Below, one piece after another: positions 38,580 through 47,527 of a DNA stretch of 64,000 nucleotides. Position 1 is the stretch's first letter. Every line of letters begins with the position of its first letter. Position numbers and translations under genes: made by a program. The notes below the pieces were generated by a model. The model was given only the letters and a program-made list of their open reading frames with translations. It was not told where the DNA came from and made no database searches. Source of the DNA: Stenotrophomonas maltophilia (GTDB taxonomy: Bacteria > Pseudomonadota > Gammaproteobacteria > Xanthomonadales > Xanthomonadaceae); assembly GCF_002799245.1 (NCBI RefSeq), contig NZ_NEQV01000002.1:868001-932000 (forward strand), in the 5' to 3' direction.

Positions 38580-39467
38580 TCAACGGAGTTGCTGGCCCAG
38601 CCAGTCTGCCAGCGCATCCACGCGCGCATCGACCAGACCATCTGGTCGCGCCAGCACCCAGAAGCCACCGGTGGCGGCAAACCCCCATGGCGCGACCAAC
38701 CGGCCCGCAGCCAGGTCCTCGGCCACCAGCGGCTCGGGCGCGATCGCCGGGCCCAGCCCGGCCACCGCGGCTTCCAGCAGGTAATACAGGTGCTCGAAGG
38801 CGGTGCCCAGCTGCAGCTTCGAGGTGTCCAGATCGTGCGCCTGCGCCCACGCCGGCCACGCCTGTGGCCGTGAGCTGGTGTGCAGCAGCGTCTCCTGCAG
38901 CAGTGCCGAGGGCGGTACATGCCGCAGGCGCTGCGCTGCCGGATGCGATGGTGCCACCACCACGCCGACCCGTTCCGGCGCCAGCTCACGCACCTGCCAG
39001 CCCCGGGGCCATGGCCCCTGCGCCAACAGCAGTACCGCATCCAGTGCTGCCTGCGCTTCGGTGAAGCTGCCATCCAGCGCCGACCACTGCAGGCGCACGC
39101 CGGGCAGGGCGGCCTGCAGAGCAGGCAGGCGCGGGATCATCCAGCGCGCCAGCACGCTGCCGCTGCAACCCAGCACCAGTGCCGGGGCCGCCGCCGGCCG
39201 CCGCAGTTCGCGCACGCAGTCTTCGATGCCGCTGAAGGCCTCGCTGCACGCTGCCTGCAGGCGCGTGCCGGCAGCGGTCAGGCGCAGGCCGCGACCGGCA
39301 CGCTGGAACAGCGCCAGGCCGAGATGGTCTTCCAGCAGCTTCAGCTGTCGGCTGACCGCGCCGTGGGTGACATGCAGGTCCTGTGCGGCGCGGCCAACCC
39401 CGCCGAGGCGGGCGGTGGCCTCGAACGCGCGCAGCGCGTTGAGCGGTGGCAGCAGGGAACGGCTCAT
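38580..39467 (-). CDS. LysR-type regulator divergent from trpB (TrpI-like)
   Basis: A 295-aa transcription factor. The N-terminal winged helix reads LNALRAFEATARLGGVGRAAQDLHVTHGAVSRQLKLLE (residues 9-46, taken in parts: recognition helix around HGAVSRQLK), followed by an effector-binding domain of two Rossmann-like halves. It resembles the GcvA/TrpI/AmpR branch. In Pseudomonas, TrpI is divergent from trpBA and activates it with indoleglycerol phosphate; the same layout here suggests the same job. The gene symbol is withheld because this is inferred from position and subfamily only. Confidence 0.85.
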   Translation of the reverse strand: MSRSLLPPLNALRAFEATARLGGVGRAAQDLHVTHGAVSRQLKLLEDHLGLALFQRAGRGLRLTAAGTRLQAACSEAFSGIEDCVRELRRPAAAPALVLGCSGSVLARWMIPRLPALQAALPGVRLQWSALDGSFTEAQAALDAVLLLAQGPWPRGWQVRELAPERVGVVVAPSHPAAQRLRHVPPSALLQETLLHTSSRPQAWPAWAQAHDLDTSKLQLGTAFEHLYYLLEAAVAGLGPAIAPEPLVAEDLAAGRLVAPWGFAATGGFWVLARPDGLVDARVDALADWLGQQLR

Positions 39468-39477
39468 GTGAGATTTC

Positions 39478-39494
39478 CTGACGATATGTGCCAG
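39478..39494. promoter_or_regulatory. Possible LysR-type operator in the trpB intergenic region
   Basis: CTGACGATATGTGCCAG is an imperfect dyad (CTG-N11-CAG) of the size LysR regulators use. Its centre is about 45 bp upstream of a TAGAGT -10-like box (39528-39533), within the 97-bp gap separating the regulator from trpB. Confidence 0.35.
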
Positions 39495-39564
39495 ATAATA
39501 TCCATTTTCCGGTCACGACCCGTGCGCTAGAGTATCCACCTGTCTCGAACCAGCGGTCGCTTCC

Positions 39565-40782
39565 ATGTCTGCCTCCCCCATTGCCGACTATCACGCCTTC
39601 CCGGATGCCCAGGGCCATTTTGGCCGCTACGGCGGCAGCTTCGTTGCCGAAACCCTGGTCGGCCCGCTGCAGGAACTGGCCCAGGCCTATGACCAGGCCC
39701 GCCAGGACCCGGCATTCCAGGCCGCCTACGACCGCGATCTGGCCCATTACGTGGGCCGGCCGAGCCCGATCTACCACGCCCAGCGGCTGAGCGACCATGT
39801 CGGCGGTGCGCAGATCCTGCTCAAGCGCGAAGACCTGAACCACACCGGCGCGCACAAGATCAACAACACCATCGGCCAGGCGCTGCTGGCGGCGCGGATG
39901 GGCAAGAAGCGCATCATCGCCGAGACCGGTGCCGGCCAGCACGGCGTGGCCAGCGCCACGGTTGCCGCGCGGCTGGGCCTGGAGTGCGTGGTGTACATGG
40001 GCGCCACCGATATCGAGCGGCAGAAGATCAACGTCTACCGCATGAAGCTGCTCGGCGCGACGGTGGTGCCGGTCACCTCCGGCTCGGCCACCCTGAAGGA
40101 CGCGCTCAACGAAGCGATGCGCGACTGGGTGACCAATGTGCAGGACACCTTCTACATCATCGGTACGGTCGCTGGTCCGGATCCGTATCCGCGCATGGTG
40201 CGCGACTTCAACGCCATCGTCGGCCGCGAAGCACGCGAGCAGATGCTGGCCGAGTACGGCCGCCTGCCCGATGCGATCACCGCCTGCGTGGGGGGCGGCA
40301 GCAATGCCATCGGCCTGTTCCATGCCTTCCTCAACGACCGCCAGGTCGAGATCGTCGGCGCCGAAGCCGCAGGTGATGGCATCAGCACCGGGCGCCATGC
40401 GGCGTCGATCGCGGCCGGTCGCCCGGGCGTGCTGCATGGCAACCGAACCTATGTACTGTGCGACGACGACGGCCAGATCATCGAGACCCATTCGGTGTCG
40501 GCCGGCCTGGACTATCCGGGCGTCGGTCCGGAGCACGCATTCCTGGCCGACACCGGCCGTGCACGCTACCTTGGCATCACCGATGAAGAAGCATTGCAGG
40601 CCTTCCACCTGCTGGCGCATACCGAGGGCATCCTGCCGGCACTGGAGTCCAGCCATGCGCTGGCACAGGCGATCAAGCTGGCGCGCGAGCGTCCGCGCGA
40701 CCAGATCGTGCTGTGCAACCTGTCCGGCCGTGGCGACAAGGACGTGCATACCATCGCCGCGCGCGAAGGGCTGGTGCTGTGA
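39565..40782 (+). CDS. trpB: Tryptophan synthase beta chain
   Basis: A 405-aa PLP enzyme condensing indole with serine to tryptophan. PLP lysine is Lys98 in [11 protein letters not shown], with [16 protein letters not shown] at the N-terminus and the phosphate-binding GGGSNAIG near residue 245. Length fits TrpB (397 aa in E. coli). It is followed not by trpA directly but by a lipoprotein gene whose GTG start overlaps the trpB stop; trpA then follows 1 bp after that gene. Confidence 0.98.
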   Translation: MSASPIADYHAFPDAQGHFGRYGGSFVAETLVGPLQELAQAYDQARQDPAFQAAYDRDLAHYVGRPSPIYHAQRLSDHVGGAQILLKREDLNHTGAHKINNTIGQALLAARMGKKRIIAETGAGQHGVASATVAARLGLECVVYMGATDIERQKINVYRMKLLGATVVPVTSGSATLKDALNEAMRDWVTNVQDTFYIIGTVAGPDPYPRMVRDFNAIVGREAREQMLAEYGRLPDAITACVGGGSNAIGLFHAFLNDRQVEIVGAEAAGDGISTGRHAASIAAGRPGVLHGNRTYVLCDDDGQIIETHSVSAGLDYPGVGPEHAFLADTGRARYLGITDEEALQAFHLLAHTEGILPALESSHALAQAIKLARERPRDQIVLCNLSGRGDKDVHTIAAREGLVL

Positions 40783-41459
40783 GCGCGCTGCTGCGCAACA
40801 GCGGCGTGCTGCTGCTGGCGCTGGGGTTGGCCGCGTGCCAGCCACCGGAGCCGCCGGTGCTGGCTCCGGCCGCCAAGGCCACCACGCAGCCGGCACAGCA
40901 GCCGGCCGCCAACGATGACCTCGACCCGATGGCGCGTGCGCCGATTGTCGATCCGCCGTCTGTGGAAGGCACGGACAGCGATGACGCGCCCGCGGTGGCC
41001 TCGGTGGCGCTGGACCATGCCGGCGAGGTGCTGATCGGCCAGCACATGACGGATCTGAAAGCGCTCGGGCCGTGGACGGCACAAGGGGCCGTCGAAGCCA
41101 TCGGCGGCAGTTGCGAGTACTACGACGGCAAAGGGCTGCCGCCCGGCGTGTCGATGATGACCGATGAAGATCGCGTCGTCCGTTTCGACCTTGGCCTGGA
41201 TCCGGAGAGCGGGGCGCCGACCCAGCAGCCCGGTCCGTTCGGCCTGCGTGTCGGCATGACCCGGGCCCAGGCCATGGCCCAGTTCCCGAAGCCACCGGTG
41301 TCCAGCCCGCACGCCTACGACGGTGACCAGGGCGAGTACCTCACCTGGCAGGACCCGGGTTCGGACCTGGGGATCCGCGTGGAACTGTTTGAAGGGAAGG
41401 TCACCCAGATGTACTGGGGAACCAGCGATGCGATTGAACTGATTGAAGGATGTGCCTGA
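40779..41459 (+). CDS. Lipoprotein of unknown function between trpB and trpA
   Basis: A 226-aa predicted lipoprotein. The start [20 protein letters not shown] carries a lipobox LAAC with Cys20, so it is acylated and exported. A Pro/Ala/Asp-rich linker (about 21-75) precedes a small domain with a Cys in [19 protein letters not shown] and the repeating [15 protein letters not shown] motif, and a C-terminal Cys (IEGC). Two cysteines could form a disulphide. GTG start overlaps trpB; the gene ends 1 bp before trpA, so it must be co-transcribed with the trp genes. No family recognised. Confidence 0.82.
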   Translation: MSALLRNSGVLLLALGLAACQPPEPPVLAPAAKATTQPAQQPAANDDLDPMARAPIVDPPSVEGTDSDDAPAVASVALDHAGEVLIGQHMTDLKALGPWTAQGAVEAIGGSCEYYDGKGLPPGVSMMTDEDRVVRFDLGLDPESGAPTQQPGPFGLRVGMTRAQAMAQFPKPPVSSPHAYDGDQGEYLTWQDPGSDLGIRVELFEGKVTQMYWGTSDAIELIEGCA

Positions 41460-41460
41460 A

Positions 41461-42270
41461 ATGTCCGTATCCCGACTCGATGCCTGTTTCCAGCGTCTGC
41501 GCGAACAGCAGCGCAAGGCGCTGATTCCCTTCGTTACTGCCGGTGACCCCTCGCTGGAGGCCACCGTGCCGGTCATGCACGCACTGGTCGAGGCCGGTGC
41601 CGATGTGATCGAACTGGGCGTGCCATTCTCCGACCCGATGGCCGATGGCCCGACCATCCAGCGCAGCTCCGAGCGCGCGCTGGCACGTGGTGCCGGCAGC
41701 CGCTACGTCCTGCAGGCCGTGGCGCAGTTCCGCGAGCGCGATGCGCAGACCCCGGTGGTGTTGATGGGGTATCTGAACCCGGTGGAGATCCACGGCTATG
41801 CGGCATTCGCCAAGGCTGCCGTGGAAGCCGGCGTGGACGGCGTGCTGCTGGTCGATCTGCCGCCGGAAGAAGCGGGCGAGGCCCTGCAGGCGTTCGACGC
41901 AGCCGGCCTTGCGCTGGTCCTGCTGGCGTCGCCGACCACCAGCGAGGCGCGGGCCGACAAGCTGCTGGCGCTGGCCCGTGGCTATCTCTATTACGTCAGC
42001 TTTGCCGGTGTCACCGGTGCGTCCGAGCGCCTGGACAGCGATGCCGCCAGTGCCCGCCTGCAGGCCTTGCGCGCGCGTGCTTCGGTGCCGGTGGTGGCAG
42101 GCTTCGGCATCAAGGATGCCGACAGTGCCGCGGCGATGGCCCGCCAGGCCGACGGCGTGGTGGTGGGAAGCGCGCTGGTCGCAGCGCTGGCCGAAGCGGG
42201 TTCGGCTGAAGAGGCCGCGCAGCGCGCCCGGGCCTTCCTCGCCCCGCTGCGGCAGGCGCTGGACGCGTAA
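41461..42270 (+). CDS. trpA: Tryptophan synthase alpha chain
   Basis: A 269-aa TIM barrel releasing indole from indoleglycerol phosphate for TrpB. Catalytic Glu51 and Asp62 are in VIELGVPFSDPMADGP. FVTAGDP at the N-terminus and GFGIKDADSA (phosphate site) are also present. Length equals E. coli TrpA (268 aa). ATG at 41461 lies 1 bp after the lipoprotein stop; an in-frame ATG 18 bp upstream lies within that gene. A GTAG-type repeat follows directly. Confidence 0.98.
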   Translation: MSVSRLDACFQRLREQQRKALIPFVTAGDPSLEATVPVMHALVEAGADVIELGVPFSDPMADGPTIQRSSERALARGAGSRYVLQAVAQFRERDAQTPVVLMGYLNPVEIHGYAAFAKAAVEAGVDGVLLVDLPPEEAGEALQAFDAAGLALVLLASPTTSEARADKLLALARGYLYYVSFAGVTGASERLDSDAASARLQALRARASVPVVAGFGIKDADSAAAMARQADGVVVGSALVAALAEAGSAEEAAQRARAFLAPLRQALDA

Positions 42271-42272
42271 CG

Positions 42273-42346
42273 GTAGTGCCGGCCGCTGGCCGGCATCCTC
42301 CATACCCGTCCGCGTGGAAGGGCTGCCGGCCCGTGGCCGGCACTAC
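42273..42346. repeat. GTAGTGCCGGC-type SMAG variant dimer
   Basis: Inverted pair: GTAGTGCCGGCCGCTGGCC at the left and its counterpart ending GGCCGGCACTAC at the right, only 2 bp after the trpA stop. The pair could fold in the mRNA and shield or end the trpA transcript before accD. Confidence 0.85.
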
Positions 42347-42431
42347 CCGGCACCTAAACGTACGTCCCAGCATGGTTTTTTCCGGCTGCCCCGTGGCTGG
42401 CAAGGGGGTGCACGGGCGGGGAAAGCGGAGC

Positions 42432-42437
42432 TAGACT
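42432..42437 (+). promoter_or_regulatory. -10-like box upstream of accD
   Basis: TAGACT followed by GTCCGCC, 50 bp before the accD start. It suggests that accD has its own promoter after the trpA repeat. No clear -35 element. Confidence 0.35.
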
Positions 42438-42486
42438 GTCCGCCTTTGCGGCCCCTGGGCCGCCCTGAACGGAAGTGTCCTCCCGC

Positions 42487-43361
<875 letters not shown>

Positions 43362-43362
<1 letters not shown>

Positions 43363-44723
43363 TGGGAGGCCGCAAGTACTTCGGTACTGATGGCATCCGT
43401 GGGCGGGTCGGCCAGGGCGTGATCTCGGCCGACTTCGTGCTGCGCCTGGGCAACGCCCTGGGCCGTGTCCTGGTCGCCCAGCGCGGCCAGGACGGGCGTC
43501 GGCCGATCGTGGTGATCGGCAAGGACACCCGCATTTCCGGTTACATGTTCGAGGCAGCACTGGAAGCCGGCCTGGTCGCCGCTGGTGCCGATGTACAGCT
43601 GCTGGGACCGATGCCGACCCCGGCGGTGGCGTTCCTGACCCGTACGCTGGGCGTGGATGCCGGCATCGTCATCAGTGCCTCGCACAACCCGCACTACGAC
43701 AACGGCATCAAGTTCTTCTCCGCCCAGGGCGAGAAACTCGACGATGCCACCGAGCTGGCCCTGGAAGCGGCGCTGGACGTTCCGTTCACCACCGCCGAAT
43801 CGGAAAAGCTGGGCAAGGCGTCGCGTGCCCGCGAGGCGGTCGGCCGCTACATCGAGTTCTGCAAGGCCAGCGTGCCGCGCGCGTTCGACCTGCGTGGCGT
43901 ACGCCTGGTGCTGGACTGCGCGCACGGCGCCACCTACCAGATCGCACCGCTGCTGTTCCGCGAACTGGGCGCCGAGGTGATCGGCATTGGTGCCGAGCCC
44001 AACGGCGTCAACATCAACGCCGGCGTGGGCTCCACCCACATCGACAACCTGGCGGCCAAGGTCCGCGAAACCCGCGCCGATCTCGGCATCGCCTTCGACG
44101 GTGATGGCGACCGCGTGCTGATGGCCGACGACCAGGGCAACCCGGTCGACGGCGATGACCTGCTGTATATCCTGGCCCGTGCATGGAAGGCCGAAGGCCG
44201 CCTGCGCGGCCCGGTGGTCGGCACGCTGATGAGCAACTACGGCATCGAGAAGGCATTCGCCGACCTGCAGATTCCGTTCGTGCGCAGCAATGTCGGTGAT
44301 CGCTACGTGCACCAGGCGCTGATCGAAGGCGGTGGCGTGCTCGGCGGTGAAGCGTCCGGCCACCTGCTGTGCCTGGATCGGGCCACCACCGGTGACGGCA
44401 TCGTCAGTGCCCTGCAGGTGCTGGTGGCGCTGCGCAACAGCGGGCAGACCCTGCGCCAGGCACTGAAGGGACTGGTGCGGGTGCCGCAGAAGACGGTCAA
44501 CGTGCGGCTGGGCAATGTCTCGGCCAAGGCCACGGTGCAGGCCGGCAGCGTGCAGGCCGCGCTGGCCGTCGCGCAGCAGTCGGTGGCCGGCCGTGGCCGT
44601 GCATTCCTGCGCCCGTCCGGTACCGAGCCGGTGGTGCGGGTCACGGTCGAGGCCGATGATGCAACGCTGATGCAGGACACGCTGGACCGCCTGTCCGCCG
44701 CGGTGCGTGAAGCCGCCGCCTGA
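43362..44723 (+). CDS. glmM: Phosphoglucosamine mutase
   Basis: A 453-aa enzyme interconverting glucosamine-6- and -1-phosphate on the way to UDP-GlcNAc for peptidoglycan and LPS. N-terminal [13 protein letters not shown], phospho-serine Ser107 in [16 protein letters not shown], metal-binding DGDGDR, and C-terminal [11 protein letters not shown] are all present. Length matches E. coli GlmM (445 aa). The ATG begins at the last base of the accD stop. In E. coli glmM is followed by secG-leuU; here tpiA-secG-tRNA-Leu lie 6 kb further on. Confidence 0.97.
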
Positions 44724-44750
44724 GGCCGGCGGCGCTACAACCTGGCACCT

Positions 44751-44778
44751 CGACATGGCCGCTTCTGCGGCCATGTCG
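44751..44778 (+). terminator. Hairpin after glmM
   Basis: A 12-bp stem (CGACATGGCCGC/GCGGCCATGTCG) with a TTCT loop, followed by a weak CTTTA tail, 28 bp after the glmM stop. Strong stem, poor U-tract. Confidence 0.6.
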
Positions 44779-44980
44779 CTTTACCGCGGCACTGACTGAA
44801 CCGATCACGACCCGCGATCATGTTCAGCTGCGGCTGTGCGCTTTGTGACGCGTCGTGAACGATACCCGGCGTATTCCCGGGATCAGGATCCCTTGCTGCC
44901 ATGCGGAGCCCGCGCAGGCAGGGACCCGGTCGGAGCGGATCGCGCTCCATCCTTCTTCTTCCGTTGCAAGGACCACGACC

Positions 44981-45463
44981 ATGAATACCTCATTGCGCTA
45001 CAGCCGCTGCCTGCTGGCAGGTGCGCTGCTGGTGCTGCCGTTGCTGGGTGGCGTTTCCATTGCCGCCGCCGAGCGCCGCCCCGAAGGCGGGCCGCATATG
45101 ACCGCCCCGCGCGAGGAGCCCATGCGCGCGCCGTGGGGCTATCCACGGATGGAGCGTCCGCGCGAACTGGGTAATGCGCGCCCGGCGTTCCGCGAAGAGT
45201 ACCGGCACAATTTCCGTGCCGACCACGCCTTCCGCATCGGCCCATACCATCCGCCGGTCGGCTACGCCTACCAGCGCTGGCACTACGGCCAGATCCTGCC
45301 GCGTCCCTACTGGGCGGGCGATTACATCCTCAACGACTTCTGGCTGTTCGGCCTGGACATGCCGCCGATGGGCTTTGAATGGGTGCGTTATGGGCCGGAC
45401 GCGCTGCTGATCAATACCGGCAACGGTGAGATCGTGCAGGTCGTGTACGGGCGATTCTTCTGA
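44981..45463 (+). CDS. RcnB-like periplasmic protein
   Basis: A 160-aa exported protein. The signal peptide ends near residue 27 (SIAAAE). The mature part has a charged spacer and the RcnB-type domain: GYAYQRWHYGQILPRPYW, YILNDFWLFGL, PPMGFEWVRYGPDALLIN and a closing IVQVVYGRFF. E. coli RcnB is a periplasmic modulator of Ni/Co homeostasis, but most relatives are uncharacterised and no rcnA efflux gene is nearby. ATG at 44981 is chosen for the signal peptide and an AAGGA ten bases upstream; longer in-frame extensions lack support. Confidence 0.8.
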   Translation: MNTSLRYSRCLLAGALLVLPLLGGVSIAAAERRPEGGPHMTAPREEPMRAPWGYPRMERPRELGNARPAFREEYRHNFRADHAFRIGPYHPPVGYAYQRWHYGQILPRPYWAGDYILNDFWLFGLDMPPMGFEWVRYGPDALLINTGNGEIVQVVYGRFF

Positions 45464-45475
45464 CACCGTCGCAGG

Positions 45476-45502
45476 CCTCCCGCGCCCTCGTGGGCGCGGA
45501 GG
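45476..45502. terminator. Hairpin between convergent genes
   Basis: CCTCCCGCGCCC pairs with GGGCGCGGAGG (one bulged C) around a short loop, between the RcnB-like gene and the minus-strand polysaccharide operon. GC-rich stem without a long U-tract. Confidence 0.5.
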
Positions 45503-45511
45503 TTGCCGGGT

Positions 45512-46369
45512 TCACGGCCCCGGCACCATCTTCTTCTGGCGCGCCTTGAAGCCATTGAACAGCGGCGCGATCAGGGGGGTGTAGCTCTGCGCGATGCGCT
45601 TGCGCAACCAGCTCGCCGGGCGGTTGCGGATCGCGAAGCGATAGATGCGTTCCGGATCGCCGCCGACCACGTTGCGGCCGAACGGATGGGTGGTGTGCAG
45701 GTAGCGGAAGCCCTGCTCGCGTGCCACCTCGATGTGGTCCTGGTCGAAATCGCCGTATGGCCAGCACAGCGTATCGGACACCTCGCCGAGCTTGTCCTGC
45801 AGGACCTCGCGCGAGACTGCCAGGTCGTGGCTCAGGCCGGCACGGCGCTGTGCGCGGTCCAGGTCGTCGCGGCGCAGCCAGCGGGTGTGGGTATGGGTGT
45901 GGCAATGCACTTCGAAGGTGCCGGCGGCGATGGCCGCGCGCGCTTCGCTCCAGCGCATCATCACGTCGTCGCTGCGGTTCTGCTCGTAGATCGCCGCTTC
46001 GCAGCCGCGGTGGTCCGGCGTGGCAGGCAACGTTGCCCCGGCAAGCCCTGCATGGGGCCGCTCCGGGCCTTCGCCCATCCAGCCGGTGACCACGAACACC
46101 ACCGCATGCATGCCGTACTTCTGCAGGATCGGGTGCGCGTATACCCAGTTGTCCAGGTAGCCATCGTCGAAGGTGATCACGATCGACTTGCGCGGCACCG
46201 GCTTGCCGGCCAGGAAGCCGGCGTACTGGTCCAGTGTCAGCGAGGTCCAGCCGTTGCCGGCCAACCATGCGATCTGGCTTTCGAAATTCTCCGGTGACAC
46301 GGTGATCATGCCCGGAGACGGACTGACGTGGTGGTGCATCAGCACCGGTACGGTTCGGGCATCAGCCAT
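45512..46369 (-). CDS. Polysaccharide deacetylase family protein
   Basis: A 285-aa NodB-type carbohydrate esterase. The first catalytic motif is ITFDDGY (Asp68/Asp69) and the metal-binding His pair is in EVHCHTHTHT, about residue 155. A third motif, LCWPYGDFD, follows near residue 205. No signal peptide, so it probably acts in the cytoplasm on lipid-linked or nucleotide-linked sugars, as in cell-surface polysaccharide synthesis. Its start overlaps the upstream glycosyltransferase by 8 bp. Confidence 0.9.
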   Translation of the reverse strand: MADARTVPVLMHHHVSPSPGMITVSPENFESQIAWLAGNGWTSLTLDQYAGFLAGKPVPRKSIVITFDDGYLDNWVYAHPILQKYGMHAVVFVVTGWMGEGPERPHAGLAGATLPATPDHRGCEAAIYEQNRSDDVMMRWSEARAAIAAGTFEVHCHTHTHTRWLRRDDLDRAQRRAGLSHDLAVSREVLQDKLGEVSDTLCWPYGDFDQDHIEVAREQGFRYLHTTHPFGRNVVGGDPERIYRFAIRNRPASWLRKRIAQSYTPLIAPLFNGFKARQKKMVPGP

Positions 46370-47507
46370 GTCCCAGCTCCTTCAGCCACTGGTGGTAATA
46401 GTGTTCGGTGGTCTCACCGTGGCCGTCGGGGGTGAACCGGTGCGCGCTGCGCATCCAGTCCCACCCGGCGCGGCCCATCTGCCGCCGCCGTTCCGGATCG
46501 TCCACCAGCAGGCGCAGGGCGCCTGTCAGGGCTGCATTGTCGCCCAGCCGGGTGAGGATCGCATTGCTGCCATCGACCACCATTTCCGGCACGCCCCCCA
46601 CCCGCGTGGCCACGATCGGCACCCCGACATAGGCGGCCTCCAGGAAGACGGTACCGGCAGCTTCCTTGTGCGAAGCCAGCGCGAAGATGTCGAAGCCGGC
46701 CATCAGCCGGCATGCGCCATCCCGATAGCCGAGCAGATGGACCTGCTGCTGCAGCCCGTGCTCGTCGCGCAGCGCCTGCAGCCGGTCCATGACCGGCTGG
46801 CCATCGCCGATCACCACCAGGTGCAGGTTCGGGTGGGTCTTGCACAGCGGTATCATCGCCTGCAGCAGGTCGGCATGGCCCTTGGGCTCGCGCAGCACCG
46901 CCACGCAGCCGACGACGACGTCCTGTTCGCCGAAGCCGAGCTCGGCACGGATTTCAGCCCGGACCTCCTGCAGCCGCTGCCACGGGTTTTCCAGGCGCAT
47001 GTCGCTCCAGCGCGGCGGGACTGCGATGGGCGGCACGATCCCGATGTGCTCGGCCGGGATGCCACGCTCGGCCAGCAACTGCTTGACGAAGCCGCTGACG
47101 GTCAGCACCCGGTGCGGCAGGCCGGTATAGGTCAGCAGCGAGTTGACCGGGCTCATCAGGTGGCGCGAGCGCACCACCAGCGGTGTGCCGCCCAGGCGTG
47201 CGCCGGCGGCGGCGATCAGCGCGTCACGGCGGCTGGTGGTGTTGACCACGTCGTAGCGCTCGCGGCGCACCAGGCGCGATACCGACCAGATGCCGCGCAG
47301 CAGGCGCAGCAGGCCGCCCATGCGCAGGGTGTGCACGGTGAAACCATCATCGCGTGCCAGCTGGGCCAGTCGCGCTTCGGGCTGGCACAGCAGTGCCACT
47401 TCGTGGCCGCGCGCGCGCATCACCTGCATGTGGCGGAAGATGTAGATCTCCTGCCCGCCCATTCCCTTGGCGGCTTCGGTGTGCAGGATGCGCAGCGGAC
47501 GGTTCAT
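46362..47507 (-). CDS. Group 4 glycosyltransferase (GT-B)
   Basis: A 381-aa glycosyltransferase. The N-terminal acceptor domain begins MNRPLRILHTEAAKGMGGQE. The C-terminal donor domain shows VVGCVAVLREPKGHADLLQAM and the GT4 EX7E region (FALASHKEAAGTVFLEAAYVG), which retains the nucleotide-sugar phosphate. The sugar and acceptor are not predictable. ATG at 47507 gives the canonical start. The gene sits 20 bp after the YejM-like gene and overlaps the deacetylase, so the three form one operon for envelope glycans. Confidence 0.92.
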   Translation of the reverse strand: MNRPLRILHTEAAKGMGGQEIYIFRHMQVMRARGHEVALLCQPEARLAQLARDDGFTVHTLRMGGLLRLLRGIWSVSRLVRRERYDVVNTTSRRDALIAAAGARLGGTPLVVRSRHLMSPVNSLLTYTGLPHRVLTVSGFVKQLLAERGIPAEHIGIVPPIAVPPRWSDMRLENPWQRLQEVRAEIRAELGFGEQDVVVGCVAVLREPKGHADLLQAMIPLCKTHPNLHLVVIGDGQPVMDRLQALRDEHGLQQQVHLLGYRDGACRLMAGFDIFALASHKEAAGTVFLEAAYVGVPIVATRVGGVPEMVVDGSNAILTRLGDNAALTGALRLLVDDPERRRQMGRAGWDWMRSAHRFTPDGHGETTEHYYHQWLKELGHG

Positions 47508-47527
47508 GCGGGATCGATCCTTGAGGG

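Noticed and set aside
44855-44980. Longer N-terminus for the RcnB-like protein
   Set aside because: It would bury the signal peptide behind 42 non-conserved residues. The ATG at 44981 has a ribosome-binding site and starts a proper signal sequence.
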